From contig NC_066269.1 in the NCBI RefSeq assembly GCF_905404315.1, positions 2,666,001 through 2,730,000 of the forward strand: 64,000 nucleotides of DNA, written 5' to 3'. The translations under genes were made by a program, and so were the position numbers. Shown one piece after another: positions 1 to 10,598 of the stretch. Every line of letters starts with the position of its first letter. Within the stretch, counting starts at the first letter, position 1. This stretch comes from Leptidea sinapis. Taxonomy: Eukaryota > Arthropoda > Insecta > Lepidoptera > Pieridae. Under the pieces are notes generated by a model. It made no database searches. It had not been told where the DNA came from and saw only the letters and a program-made list of their open reading frames with translations.

Positions 1-295
1 ATTTAAATAATTCAGTTTTTGGAATGTAGCTTGCATCTCAACGGTGATAACGTTTGAAAAAAAAATATGTAAGAATACCTCAGAGTATAAAAATGGACCA
101 TAATATTTTACAGATCTTGAAATCCTCGCATATATTTAAAAAGTAATATGTCCAGTTACGCTATGTACTCATATATTTTATATTCTCGGGAAAGAAAGAA
201 AATCTTTGTACTAAGTAGGGCATATTATTTTAATCTTGTTTACAGTATAAACAGTAATAAGTATTGTATTAGTAAAAAATCGTCTGTGAAGGTAC

Positions 296-400
296 GCAAG
301 CTGCGCCCGCGCATAGGCCACACACACGCTCGCACGAGCAACGCGCGTGTGTGCGTGGGAACTCAGTCGACGCGTGCGCTGATATCGACGCGCTTTGTGC
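296..400. promoter_or_regulatory. CpG-rich patch with NRF-1-like palindrome and Su(H)-like site
   Basis: A strongly CpG-rich 100 bp in AT-rich sequence. It contains TGCGCCCGCGCA (302-313) and CGTGGGAAC (354-362), which fits the Su(H) consensus YGTGGGAAM. Function is inferred only. Flanking sequence shows no gene. Confidence 0.35.
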
Positions 401-564
401 ATTATTTAAACTATTGAAAGGTTTTAGGTGTTAACAGACCAGCTAATTGATTTTCTTATTGATTACATCATAATTAAAAAAAATATGCTTCGAATTTGGT
501 CAATATTTATAAGACCAGTGCAAACTTTAAGAAGAATGCTGAAGGCAATTAATTAATCTTATAA

Positions 565-665
565 AAATATATAATCGCCTCGTGTAGAGGCGAAACACGT
601 GTCGAATTGTTTTAAAGACAAATATTGGCGGAATTAACACTAAAGAAAACTTAAATAATTTGTAT
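565..665 (+). repeat. Repeat with CTCGTGTAGAGGCG core
   Basis: GCCTCGTGTAGAGGCGAAAC, then ACAAATATTGGCGGAATTAA. The same 3' arm occurs at 55.5 kb and, diverged, at 46.5 kb. Confidence 0.6.
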
Positions 666-928
666 ATATAACACCTTTGTTCCAAAGTGTAACTAGTCTG
701 AAATTCAGTAGGTTTGAGATAAGTATGAGAAATTGTTTCGTAAACTATAACCCACCATTACCTACGAGAAACAAGTCGATAAGTGGATGCAGTTTAATTA
801 TTGTTACTTCCAATATTTCTTTATAAGTCTAGAATATTTTAGTTGCAAAAGGTGAAAATTCGAGATTTTCTTTTGGAACCCTTTGGAAACCTTTTGGATC
901 CTATTGCATATATATTATATGTTGCATT

Positions 929-1010
929 TTAACCGTCTTCAAAAAGGAGGTGTCTCTCAATTCGATCGGTATTTTTTATTATCTCATTTTCCCAATACTT
1001 GTAGTGAAGT
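929..1010 (+). repeat. Dispersed repeat, AACCG(A/T)CTTCAAAAAGGAG type
   Basis: Shared with 19.13-19.3 kb; a common lepidopteran repeat of unknown class. Confidence 0.45.
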
Positions 1011-1074
1011 AATGTAACAGCAGAACTGTCAAAGTGTGCGTCAAAAATTTAACATAAAGAATTAATCATACAGA

Positions 1075-1190
1075 AATAATATTTGAATTTAGAAACTTTG
1101 AATCAAACTGCATACAGTGTGCAATTTTTTTTATATTGGTTCAGTCGTTTAGGAGTTCTATAAATCATATTGAATAATAAGTGAAGTATG
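1075..1190. repeat. Helitron-like fragment
   Basis: AATCAAACTGCATACAGTGTG and GGTTCAGTCGTTTAGGAG resemble 36.22-36.28 kb. Confidence 0.4.
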
Positions 1191-1479
1191 TTACAAACAA
1201 ATATGTCCTATGTTATATTCGACTGAGGGAAAGTATTATAATATCTAAAAAGTATGCTACATAATCCTTACATCCTTGACAATGGGAAAGGCTACCCTCA
1301 CCGTTTCAATATGTCTATGATATTAAATGCAGCTGCTCATATACAATTGTTTGTCCAACTCAAACTTAGAATATTATACTGATCGGAGATGGCATTTACT
1401 TGGGCTTTTTTCCGTATAAATATACTACGAGACCATGGCTCGTAGACGTTGTCTTCTATACACGAATACACACTAACAA

Positions 1480-1670
1480 GTAGAGCTCGTTCGAAGAACA
1501 TACAAGAAACTCAACGGCTACTCTTTTCAATTTTTAATATACAAAACAAATTAGAATGTAACGTGCTGAATCCAATATATGAATCGTGTTACTAAAAGCG
1601 TCTTTAATATCAAATATTTCGTAAAAAGTATAAAACAATAAACTGTAAATATGTATTATTCTAAATTGGA
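1480..1670. repeat. Two-copy repeat R
   Basis: AGAGCTCGTTCGAAGAACAT and ATAAACTGTAAATATGTA align with 48.31-48.54 kb. Confidence 0.45.
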
Positions 1671-2092
1671 TGCATCTGTCATGTCCTTTTAATTAAATAC
1701 TCTAGGAGCTCAAATATTGCTCCCTTTCTCCTAAACGATCGATAACGTACGTCGCACGATTAGACCTTGGGACTTAGCGCGGACTATGTCTCGTTTATCA
1801 GCAACATTAATATATAGCCCGTGTTCTCTATGTGTTTTAGTCTGTTTAATGAGCGCCAGATTGTGTTCCGTACCTTGTTATCTATAACTCAAACATTAAT
1901 GAAATAGTGCTCGTGTAGGTACAATCTTGGCGGGGCGTCCTTAAATCTACTATTAACATCTTCGTTCTAGTCTTCTGTTCTTAATTAGTCCTTCTTTTGT
2001 TTTCATAGACTCCAGTCTTTATGTTTGCTGCTAATCCATAAATTACATCATATAAAGTTTATGGATTTTTAACCCCCTTAATAATTATAAGT

Positions 2093-2660
2093 AATAAAAT
2101 GAATATAGTTAATTTTTCAAAAAGATTCGTAGACATAAGCTTTCTTAATAAAGTTCGGGGTAATAGTATTTTTTAAATGTGTTGTCACAAAACTTTTACT
2201 CCCTCTGTCCCTTGTAAATAATAACGTCACAATTGTTTTTTTAATTGGGTATTCTAATCTTTCATTAAATAATTTTATCAAGCACAAGAAATAAAATGAA
2301 TATAGCTATTATTCAAATAGATTCTTAGACATAAACCTTATAGATAAAGTTCAGGTTAGAAGTATTTTTTAAATGTGTCGTCACAAAACTTTTCATCCCC
2401 CTGTCCCTTGTAGCACAATAACGTCACATTTTTTTTTAAATTAGGTATTCTAACCTTTTACTAAATTATTTTTTTCAAGAACAAGAAATAAAATGAATAT
2501 AGCTGTTATTCAAATAGATTCTCAGACATAAACCTTATAGATAAAGTTCAGGTTAGTAGTATTTTTTAAATGTGTCGTCACAAAAATTTTCATCCCCCTG
2601 TCCATTGTAACACAATGACGTCACTTTTTTTAAAAAATTAGGTATTAGATAACATTTAAA
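2093..2660. repeat. Tandem repeat, three units of about 197 bp
   Basis: AATAAAATGAATATAG recurs at 2093, 2290 and 2487. Each unit also carries TTTTTTAAATGTGT, GTCACAAAA and a CCCCTGTCC...TGTAA...ACGTCAC block. Units two and three are closer to each other than to unit one. Confidence 0.85.
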
Positions 2661-2711
2661 TAAAAATATATAGCTTTATTTCATTTTCTGAACACAATTA
2701 CATAATAGTTA

Positions 2712-3014
2712 ATTTTTTTTAATGACGATAAGGGACGAAACGAACGGGACGTTCTGTTGATGGTAATTGATACGTTCTGCCCATTACAATGCAGTGCCGC
2801 TCAAGATTATTGAAAAACCCAAAAATTCTGAGCGGTACTACACCTACGCTCGTCACCTTGAGACATAAGATGTTAAGCCTCATTTGCCCAGTAATTTTAC
2901 TAGCTTCGACGCCCTTCATACCGAAACACAGTAATGCTAACACATTACTGGTTCACGGCAGAAATAGGCACCATTGTGGTACCCATAATATTACCGGCAT
3001 TAGCCTCCCACTGG
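2712..3014 (-). mobile_element. SINE-like 330-bp family, near full length
   Basis: Sense is taken as CCAGTGGGAGGCTCC at the 5' end to CATAAAAAAA at the 3' end. This copy starts at the T-run and ends CTCCCACTGG. Internal landmarks are CCGCTCA...TTCTGAGCGG, GAGACATAAGATGTTAAG and CAGTAATTTCACTAGC-type blocks. It carries no tRNA A/B boxes that I can see. Confidence 0.8.
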
Positions 3015-3017
3015 TGA

Positions 3018-3075
3018 GACAGTTACAATTATATGCGTTTTGATCCTTTAAAAAGTATTTTATTTGTATCACGGT
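3018..3075. repeat. Dispersed repeat Q, fragment next to a SINE
   Basis: ACAGTTACAATTATATGCG and TTTGATCCTTTAAAAAGTAT match the repeat split by a SINE at 6.2 kb. Confidence 0.5.
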
Positions 3076-3511
3076 GTACTTACTATACCTCTATAGTAGT
3101 GAATAGTCGACCATTGAACAGTGAATTTACATACACCCAATATTGATGTTATTTCTGAGCTCCCTATCTCCATATTTAAATTCATAAGACGCTTTGCCGA
3201 TTTTATTATCCACGAAGACGACAGAATAATTTCATTGAAATCAGTTCTGTATAAATCAGTACTGTTCTAAGATAGTCGAATAAGAATTTATTACTGTTAT
3301 TTGAATGCTATTAGCATATTACGCAATTTCTTATTTAAATTTATTCGATTCTGAATTAAGACAATGGTTTATTTACTTAAAGTAGACTTGTTTTATTAAT
3401 TTTGTAAATAATCGTCGGATAGTGTTGATCAATTATGAAATCACTAGTTGAAGCACGCGATATCGTCCACGTGAAAGCTAAAAAGCAACAAAAATAAAGC
3501 CAAAAATTAGG

Positions 3512-3770
3512 ATATCATCCCCACTATATGGATGTGTGGCGGTCCTCCACAGTGCGGTTTTCAAGGAGCTTTCTTCCACGTACTACAAAGCTGTGGGATG
3601 AGCTTCCTTGTGCGGTGTTTCCGGGACGATACGACATGGGTATCTTCAAAAAAAGCGCGAACACCTTCCTTAAAGGTCGGCAACGCTCCTGTGATTCCTC
3701 TGGTGTTGCAAGAGAATATGGGCGGCGGGAACCCGTACGCTCGTTTATCCTCCTTTTTCCATAAAAAAAA
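3512..3770 (+). mobile_element. Jockey/CR1-like LINE 3' end (C-terminal RT domain)
   Basis: Encodes the C-terminus of a non-LTR reverse transcriptase, residues DVWRSSTVRFSRSFLPRTTK, then LWDELPCAVFPGRYDMGIF. The same domain recurs in six or more places in this window. The A-tail follows CCTTTTTCCATAAAAAAAA, and a small deletion lets the frame run into the tail. 5'-truncated, non-functional. Confidence 0.8.
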
Positions 3771-3990
3771 ACTGCATCTAGCGTGACAATATATAGCGTT
3801 AATATTACTGTCAAAATACGAGTTATAAATTTCATGCAAAATTAGAATTAAATCTAACTACGAGTTTGAGGTAGAAGGGTTTGCGTTTGCCCGGACATGC
3901 ATACAGACAAACGGTAAGTAAAAGAAATCTACACAGTACTTTTTCGGATTCGGTATTGTTTATAAAAGATACAGCAAGTTTTTTGTATAG

Positions 3991-4190
3991 TCTTTTTTTA
4001 TGACTGTAAGGGACAAGACGAGCAGGACGTTCAGCTGATGGTAATTGATACGCCCTGCCCATTTCAATGCAGTGCGCTTAGGATTCAAATCCCAAAAATT
4101 CTGATCGGCTAAAATCGAGAAATCGGGAAAAAGGCGCCGTTGTGGTACCCATAATCTAGCCGGCATCCTGTGCAAAGGAGACTCCCACTG
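3991..4190 (-). mobile_element. SINE-like family, internally deleted
   Basis: Both ends are family-specific, but about 110 bp of the middle is missing between TTCTGATCGGC and GGCGCCGTTGTGGTACCC. Confidence 0.75.
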
Positions 4191-4556
4191 TTATGATTAT
4201 GGCTTTAGAATTTCAAAAACTTATCAATATATTCATTTCTATATTCACAAACTTAAAACATGTTTAGCTATGTCTATAGTATTAACAAATAAATCATTTG
4301 GTATGAAATATTGTCCAACAATACGGGCTATAGCATCATAACTTGTATTCAAAGCTATTGTGTCCTCAGGCGGTACGTCTATCTCAGTTCATAGACCCCT
4401 GGTCATTTTCATTTTGTTTTCGACGTGTGCGTTTACAAAACTTTATAACTAATTACACTTTATGACTTATGTGCTTCATCTATCGTACAGTTAAGATTTT
4501 AACTTTATTTGTTACATTGTTTGTTTACTACATAGCTAACTATCTGTTTTTATTAA

Positions 4557-4692
4557 CCCCCTTATTCATAATAGTCTGCAAACTTAAAGCATTGCTAATT
4601 CGCACTCTGTCTTCTTCTATTGACCTAAGCGAATGAGAAAAAACACTCCTTAGCGGCTGTTTAAAGTTAGCGGACCATTATGAATAAGGGGG
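4557..4692. mobile_element. MITE with TTAA target site (piggyBac-like)
   Basis: Inverted ends CCCCCTTATTCATAATAGTC / GGACCATTATGAATAAGGGG, flanked by TTAA at 4553-4556 and 4693-4696. About 136 bp, non-coding. A TTAA duplication and C-rich ends fit piggyBac-type elements. Confidence 0.8.
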
Positions 4693-4827
4693 TTAATATT
4701 TAACTATTTCTTCTGATTCGGAATTCTAGCGATTTTGTGACAAATGCCTTGAAACACATCTAAATCAATATTTAGTATTTTATTAATATTAATGCAATCT
4801 ATGTAGATTACGAAATGTTGGTAGGCC

Positions 4828-4966
4828 CCCCACAATATGGACCGACGATCCGGTCAAGATCGCCGGTATTCGTTGGATGAGGGCAGCGCAGGACCTATCG
4901 TCGTGGAGATCTTTAGGGGAGGCCTTTGTCCAACAGTGGACGTCTTCCGGCTGATGATGATGAAGA
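4828..4966 (+). mobile_element. RTE-clade LINE C-terminus
   Basis: Frame beginning near 4838 reads WTDDPVKIAGIRWMRAAQD, then SSWRSLGEAFVQQWTSSG and a TGA that starts the GATGATGAT 3' run, the usual 3' end of lepidopteran RTE elements. 5'-truncated. Confidence 0.8.
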
Positions 4967-5339
4967 TAAATGCAATCTATGCGAGTAGTTTGAATATTTT
5001 TGGAGTACTAAAAACTTTATACTATAAAAATCAAAAGAGTTATGAGTGCCCCAATCTACACACTATGAAAAATTCAAGTTATAATTTGATATGTCAAATC
5101 AATGTCAAAAATTCATGTCATATCAATATGTAAGATTTTTTTTTATTTTTTACTAAAATAGTAAAGTTCTCAATACCAGGTTCACCACGTTCACTGCAAA
5201 GCGCGCCCGTTCACGAAAATTACACATGAACCAATCACAGCTAACCTAGACAAATTTTAGGGAAAGCAACGACCCGCACCAAGACGCTGCCACAAGCAGT
5301 TCTATTTGACACGAGGCCTTAAACAAATAATAAAAATGA

Positions 5340-5572
5340 CTTAGATAATTTATACATCAAGCTAGAGCTTCTTGCTGCTAGACAACCGATAAAAACAGGC
5401 CAGCTTTATTACTTTAGCGTGCATGACAAGCTACATCTTACACTCGCAGTTCGTATGTCACTTTGTGTTAGTATGCATGCATTTCTAAAAATAGAGGTTA
5501 ACAGTCAACCTCTATTTTTTTGACGTTTTTCGACAGCTGTCATAGTCTATCTAAACGTATAAATGATCTAAG
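5340..5572 (+). mobile_element. MITE family A with 8-bp target duplication
   Basis: Terminal inverted repeats CTTAGATAATTTATAC and GTATAAATGATCTAAG; flanked by AAAAATGA on both sides (5332-5339 and 5573-5580). Contains an inner hairpin AAATAGAGGTTAAC / GTCAACCTCTATTT. No coding capacity. The 8-bp duplication suggests hAT-type mobilisation. Confidence 0.85.
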
Positions 5573-5913
5573 AAAAATGAGTATTGTTCTCTTCCTTACA
5601 GTAAAAGTTGATGACTATAATATATTTAGTATTGCATGTCCAGTTTTGAGTAGATTTCTCGGGATTGTAATTACACGTCGAATAATATAAATTGTTCCTG
5701 ATTAGCGATGTGTTGATTACAATAATTAGATATATGTTAATTATTCAGATACACATTTCGTTAACGAGATAATGTTTTAAATTAAACTTCTCGTTCACAT
5801 GATTTCTTAGTTAAAGTTGCGTTTTATTTATGTTACAATGATCATGTACGTTAACTAACTTATAATAGTTCCATAGTATCCGTTTTATGATCAAAGGTGA
5901 CGAGATGATGAGA

Positions 5914-5962
5914 TAAATGACATCAATGACTTTCTAATGATGCCACAGATTGGGAATAGAGC
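5914..5962 (+). mobile_element. LINE C-terminus scrap (INDFLN family)
   Basis: ATCAATGACTTTCTAATGAT then CACAGATTGGGAAT matches the end of the domain seen at 45.8 kb. Confidence 0.4.
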
Positions 5963-6174
5963 GACTGCCTTCAGGCTACTGAAATGAAAAATATATTTAT
6001 TGTAAAAATGGATACATAAAAAAAAAAACAAAATTAGCAGCTCTTTCCGCACTAGGCATGCCTGTATCGCGGAAAACAAGTGAACTTACAAACACAATTA
6101 AATTACAGGTTCATCATCAACTCAAATCATGCAACGTCAGGTTAAATGAAATGGAAAATGCAAGTTTTACGCAA

Positions 6175-6515
6175 AAACCTTATGTTAAAATACAGTTACA
6201 ATTACACGCGTTTTTTTTATGAAAATAAGGGATGAGACGAGCAGGACGTTTAGCTGATTGTGATTGATACGCCCTACTTCATAATAATGCAGTGCCCCTC
6301 AGGATTCTTGAAAAACCCAAAAATTTTGAGCGACAATTGCGCTCGTCGCCTTGAGACATAAGATGTTAAGTCTCATTTGCCCAGTAATTTCACTAGCTAC
6401 GGCGCCCTTCAGACCGAAACACAGTAATGTTTACACATTGCAACCGCTGGTTTCCATAGGTTTTAATCCTTTAAAAAGTATTTTTATTCAATGTGTAACA
6501 CTCGCGTTAATCAAA
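6175..6515. repeat. Dispersed repeat Q, interrupted by a SINE
   Basis: Left half ends ACAATTACACGCG; right half starts GTTTTAATCCTTTAAAAAG and runs to CACTCGCGTTAATCAAAG. The SINE lies between. Confidence 0.65.
6209..6455 (-). mobile_element. SINE-like family, inserted in another repeat
   Basis: T-run, GACGAGCAGGACG and GAGACATAAGATGTTAAG blocks are present, while the sense 5' end (CCAGTGGGAGG) is missing. Flanks ACAGTTACAATTACACGCG (left) and GTTTTAATCCTTTAAAAAG (right) are two halves of a different dispersed repeat. Confidence 0.75.
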
Positions 6516-6734
6516 GTAGGTAATATGTTTTTTTTTTGTCAAGCGAAGTCCGTGATCGTCAATCAACTTGTTAATTTCATTCCTTACCTACTTAAAACAC
6601 CATTCTTTAAATCTGTAAATTATAAGATTTTATCACGTGCATACAATTGATTGGCATCTTTTCTAATGCAATATAAAATTATATTAATATTAGTATCTCA
6701 CAGATAACCTCAGGTCAAACTTAATCTTGATCCC

Positions 6735-6890
6735 CCGCTACCGAGGCCCCGCCTACCAGTTAGGTGCGCCGGCGCAGTACTCTCTCGCCCAATCGCGACA
6801 CTTCTCAATTTAACTAGACTACATTGCGCCTTTAATGTAGGCTACATTACCAATGTAGCTTTCCTCTGGGGTTCAAAGAGCAATGTAGCA
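6735..6890. promoter_or_regulatory. GC-rich patch plus CTACATT/AATGTAG cluster
   Basis: TGCGCCGGCGCA (6765-6776, a perfect palindrome), then the 7-mer CTACATT or its complement at 6819, 6834, 6842, 6852 and 6882. The pair at 6834-6848 forms AATGTAG-G-CTACATT. Confidence 0.3.
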
Positions 6891-8365
6891 CGACGTACTA
6901 TTGTATTCTTGTAGATTTTTTTTGTGTTAGACATTAACATACTTTTGGGACGCGGTTGCATAATGTTAAAAATATTTTTTTAAAGCGATTGATACAAAAA
7001 TCTATGTAATGAACTTCAAAATACAACGACCAGTTTTATTGTATGTATATAGATTTTTAATTAGGTTGAGCAATTGTGTAAATATGTAAATGTTTTTGAA
7101 AGTGTATTGTTTAAATGAAGTAGACACAAAATAACTCACTTATACTGACTCGGCAAATGTTGTTTTGCCTTATTTGTATTGTAGGTAATTAATTCAAAAA
7201 TATAAGTAATTATCAGCATTAATGTATTACAAGAGACTTGATCCTGCAGACAAACTGTCCAAACAGTTTTGCGAGACTATGTTAGCTTTTAAGATTCTTT
7301 CTGTAGATGATTAATAGTATAAATAAATAAATAATAAAAATACTATATCCTTCTCCGTAATACGCTGCGTCTTATGGTATCAGTATTATTTCGAATGGTT
7401 CAGTAGTTGTCGCAGTATAACCGAACAAAAATAAACGGCTTACGTTTAAATATTCCATAGATTTCATATGCATTAAGCTTTTAATAGTCTTTATTTTGAC
7501 ATTTCTTAAGTCAGGGATTTAGAAGAATACTTTTCTTTTTCTTGTTACTTTTTTTCCCTTTCTTCGATGATTCAGTTTATTGTGATCAGTAAGAAGAGTG
7601 TGTAGTCGAGAATTACTCTTTATTTTAATCATTATATTATTACAAATTAATTAATACTATGATTTGTTTATATTTACCTTTTAACTAAAATTGTTGTTTA
7701 ACTTTTAGTATCTTCATTCGTGTTAGATTTAGGTAAAGTTATGAGTTTTTACGGAATTAACACTTAAGATAATTCATTTATTTTAGTACCATTTGTTCCT
7801 CTATATTAATAAATAATTACTTTATATCTTTGAATGAAAAATCAGTATAAAAAGAATAATTACATTCATACAGTAACGCCTAGCTCCCTGTTGCTTTTGA
7901 TTTGTCATTTTTCAGAAACTCCCCGATATGTTGTAGGTAATATTAGTTAACATCTGCTTAAACCATTATTATCCATAGCATGAATGTTCAATAAATCTGT
8001 ATACAATTGCAAGTTATCTTTACAATAACATTTGCTATCATTGTCCCGAAGCCATTATGAAACGATACAAAATTACTTGAGTCCTATAATAAGGTTCTAC
8101 AGTGTCGTGCCACATCTTATCGTTAAGTTCCTTACCACTATCAGTTAGATTTAAAGGTACTTCGGTTCGAAGGTCTTCGACAAAAGCCCTTTGTTTTGGT
8201 AATGCACTCGTAATATGTGTATTCCGTGAAGTTAAACTACAATTACATTGCTAATATGTATTTTGCTAGTGCTCATGTAGTATCTGTTGTTTTGTAAGAG
8301 ACAATATTTAAAATTTGGCCAAATATCTAGAACTTTTGTGTCTCACCACGGAGCCCTCTGTTCGA

Positions 8366-8720
8366 TCCTCGTCCATCATCACCATCATCATCAGCCGGAA
8401 GACGTCTACTGCTGGATAAAGTCCTCCCCCAAAGATCTCCACGACGATCGGTCCTGCGCTGCCCTCATCCAACGTATTCCGGCGATCTTGATCAGATCGG
8501 TGGTCCATTTTGTGAGGGGCCTTCCAGCACTGCGTCTTCCGGTACGTGGTCGCGATTCTACTTTACTGTCCCAACGTCCATCTGGCCGTTGAACTATGTG
8601 CCCTGACCTCTGACACTGTCACTTCATTTTCGCAATCAACTGGGCTATGTCGGTGAGTTTGGTTCTCCTACGGATCTCCTCATTTCTGATCCTCTTCCAC
8701 CACATATCAATGTGTTTTCG
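8366..8720 (-). mobile_element. RTE-clade LINE C-terminus, longest copy
   Basis: Minus-strand reading includes RNEEIRRRTKLTDIAQLIAK, then the GRRSAGRPLTKWTTDLIKIA-like segment and RWMRAAQDRSSWRSLGE. The ATCATCATC 3' run is at 8376-8390. Confidence 0.8.
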
Positions 8721-8761
8721 GCTTCCGAATTCAAAATATGTACGTTTATTCGATGCTTTAT

Positions 8762-8840
8762 AATCGCCAACGCTCCTGTAATTCCTCTGGTGTTACAAGA
8801 GTATGGGCTGCGATGATCACTAACCATCAGATGAACCTTA
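8762..8840 (+). mobile_element. LINE 3' end fragment (same family as 3.5 kb)
   Basis: CGCCAACGCTCCTGTAATTC followed by TCTGGTGTTACAAGAGTATG is the last coding stretch of the family, diverged. Confidence 0.55.
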
Positions 8841-9102
8841 TATATACTCGTTTGTGATTGTACATTAAATACTTTAATGCTATAAATTCCCATACAATAA
8901 ATAGAAAGCAACATCTCAGTCGTAATTTTAAGATAAAGCGCTTAGGGAATCCATAAACTTTAACCATTATATTTCAATTCGAACAAGAACCCGTTACAAT
9001 TGAATAAACATTTTTCAACGCCCACGCGAGATATTCAGATCTGCATACAAAGGCTTTTATAGAATTCTCTTCAAGCCGACTGAAGCAGAAAACCCATAAA
9101 GC

Positions 9103-9114
9103 TGCGCCTGCGCA
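9103..9114. promoter_or_regulatory. NRF-1-like palindrome TGCGCCTGCGCA
   Basis: Matches TGCGC-NN-GCGCA. It shares AGCTGCGCC(C/T)GCGCAT context with 299-314, but neighbouring sequence differs. Confidence 0.3.
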
Positions 9115-9382
9115 TCCCTGTGATATAAGGTTCGAGTTACTTCATTGGCTACTGCAAGTATCAGGTTATGGCTACATATAAATTTTATCACTCGTCCGCA
9201 TTAGCGATTATGATCGTTGAAATTGCTGATTTTATTTTAAGTTCGAGGCTTAATCTACAATTTCATTAAGTTTTACGTTGATTTCATTGAACATTACATT
9301 GTTATGGTATTTGATTGTCGACATATTAATTCTTTAATTATTGGCATTTATAACCTACGAACTATCATTAATAGTTATTTCT

Positions 9383-9766
9383 GGAACTGTTGTGTTATAA
9401 GAGGTATTAAAACACGAACGTGGGTTTATGGTGGTTTATTATGATAATAGTATCACATGAGTGTTTTTAATACCTAATTATCAACAGTTGCATACAAGAC
9501 TTTATCTACACCCGTAATATGAATCCTCTATAAAATATTCTGAAACAGTTAGTATAGTGCTAACACTAAAAAAGCCAGTCGTAGTAACCATAATATCATC
9601 CAAACGAGTGTTATTATGAAAACGGATGATATAATGTTGTACTGAGTTTCATTACAACACTCGTTTGGATGAGGTAATGGATTCTTCGGACATTGGGTGT
9701 TTTAATGTTGGCAATAAGCTATTTTAGAATTAAATAGAGGATTTAAAACATGTGTGTAGATATAAA
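9383..9766. mobile_element. Long-TIR element C, short form
   Basis: Inverted arms of about 80 bp: TTTATCTACACCC, GAATCCTCTAT, TTCTGAAACAGTTAG and ACACTAAAA have reverse complements at 9690-9766. A central pair CATCCAAACGAGTGTT / AACACTCGTTTGGATG forms a second hairpin, and AACTGTTGTG / CAACAGTTG forms a third at the left end. Confidence 0.65.
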
Positions 9767-10020
9767 GAAACTCACTAGCACATCAATATATAAAATAATA
9801 ATAATAAAAATCTTCATACTTTATTATTAATGAAACAAATATTATACCTAGTGGTGGCCAACAACAATCTCGAGCTTCCCAGACACTCAATTCAAAGTTT
9901 CATAACAATATCAAAGGTCTCGGAAAGCATAGGGACAGGGTACAAACATTCAAACATTGATTTTTTATTTAAGTATCTTAGTTTTAATTATGAATAATGA
10001 CTCTCAGTAATCAGTCTGTA

Positions 10021-10334
10021 CCAGTGGGAGGCTCCTTTGCACAGGATGCCGGCTAGATTATTGGTACCACAACGGCGTATATTTCTGACGTGAAGCAGTA
10101 ATGTGTAAGCATTATTGTGTTTCGGTCTGAAGCGCGCCGTTGCTTGTGAAATTACTGGGCAAATGAGACTTAAAATCTTACGTCTCAAGGTGACAAGCGT
10201 AGTTTTAGTGCCGCTCAGAATTTTTGGGGTTTTCAAGAATCCTGAGCGGCACTGCATTGTAATAGACAGGGCGTATCAATTACCATCAGCTGAATGTCCT
10301 GCTCGTCTCGTCCCTTATTGTCATAAAAAAAACT
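10021..10334 (+). mobile_element. SINE-like family, full length
   Basis: Best forward copy: starts CCAGTGGGAGGCTCC, ends TTATTGTCATAAAAAAA. The hairpin-forming CCGCTCAGAATTTTTGGG / CCTGAGCGG block is intact. Confidence 0.85.
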
Positions 10335-10505
10335 AAACAGTAATTATTTTGTTAGTTATGAAAGTTTAATGCAAAATAATCACCGAAGAGACTTTAAGGT
10401 ATTAGTAGTAATTAATGCTTATATTGCCACTACTCATAATATGGTTCTACTTTACTTGTCTATAAAACAGTACACCGATTAGATTGTATTTCTATTACGG
10501 ATAAT

Positions 10506-10598
10506 GAATCCTGAGCGCCACTACATTATAATAGGTAGGGCGTGTCAATTTCCATCAGCTGAACGTCATGCTCGTCTCGTTCCTTTTTTCATAAAAAA
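10506..10598 (+). mobile_element. SINE-like family, 5'-truncated
   Basis: Only the last 90 bp with the A-tail, consistent with truncation during target-primed reverse transcription. It lies 170 bp after the full-length copy at 10.02 kb. Confidence 0.7.

Noticed and set aside
148..417. Overlapping frames on both strands near the window start
   Set aside because: They owe their length to the CpG-rich patch at 296-400; composition is low complexity and there is no domain.
8287..8592. 101-codon + strand frame with a His run
   Set aside because: It is the antisense of the RTE LINE end; the His codons come from the ATCATCATC run.
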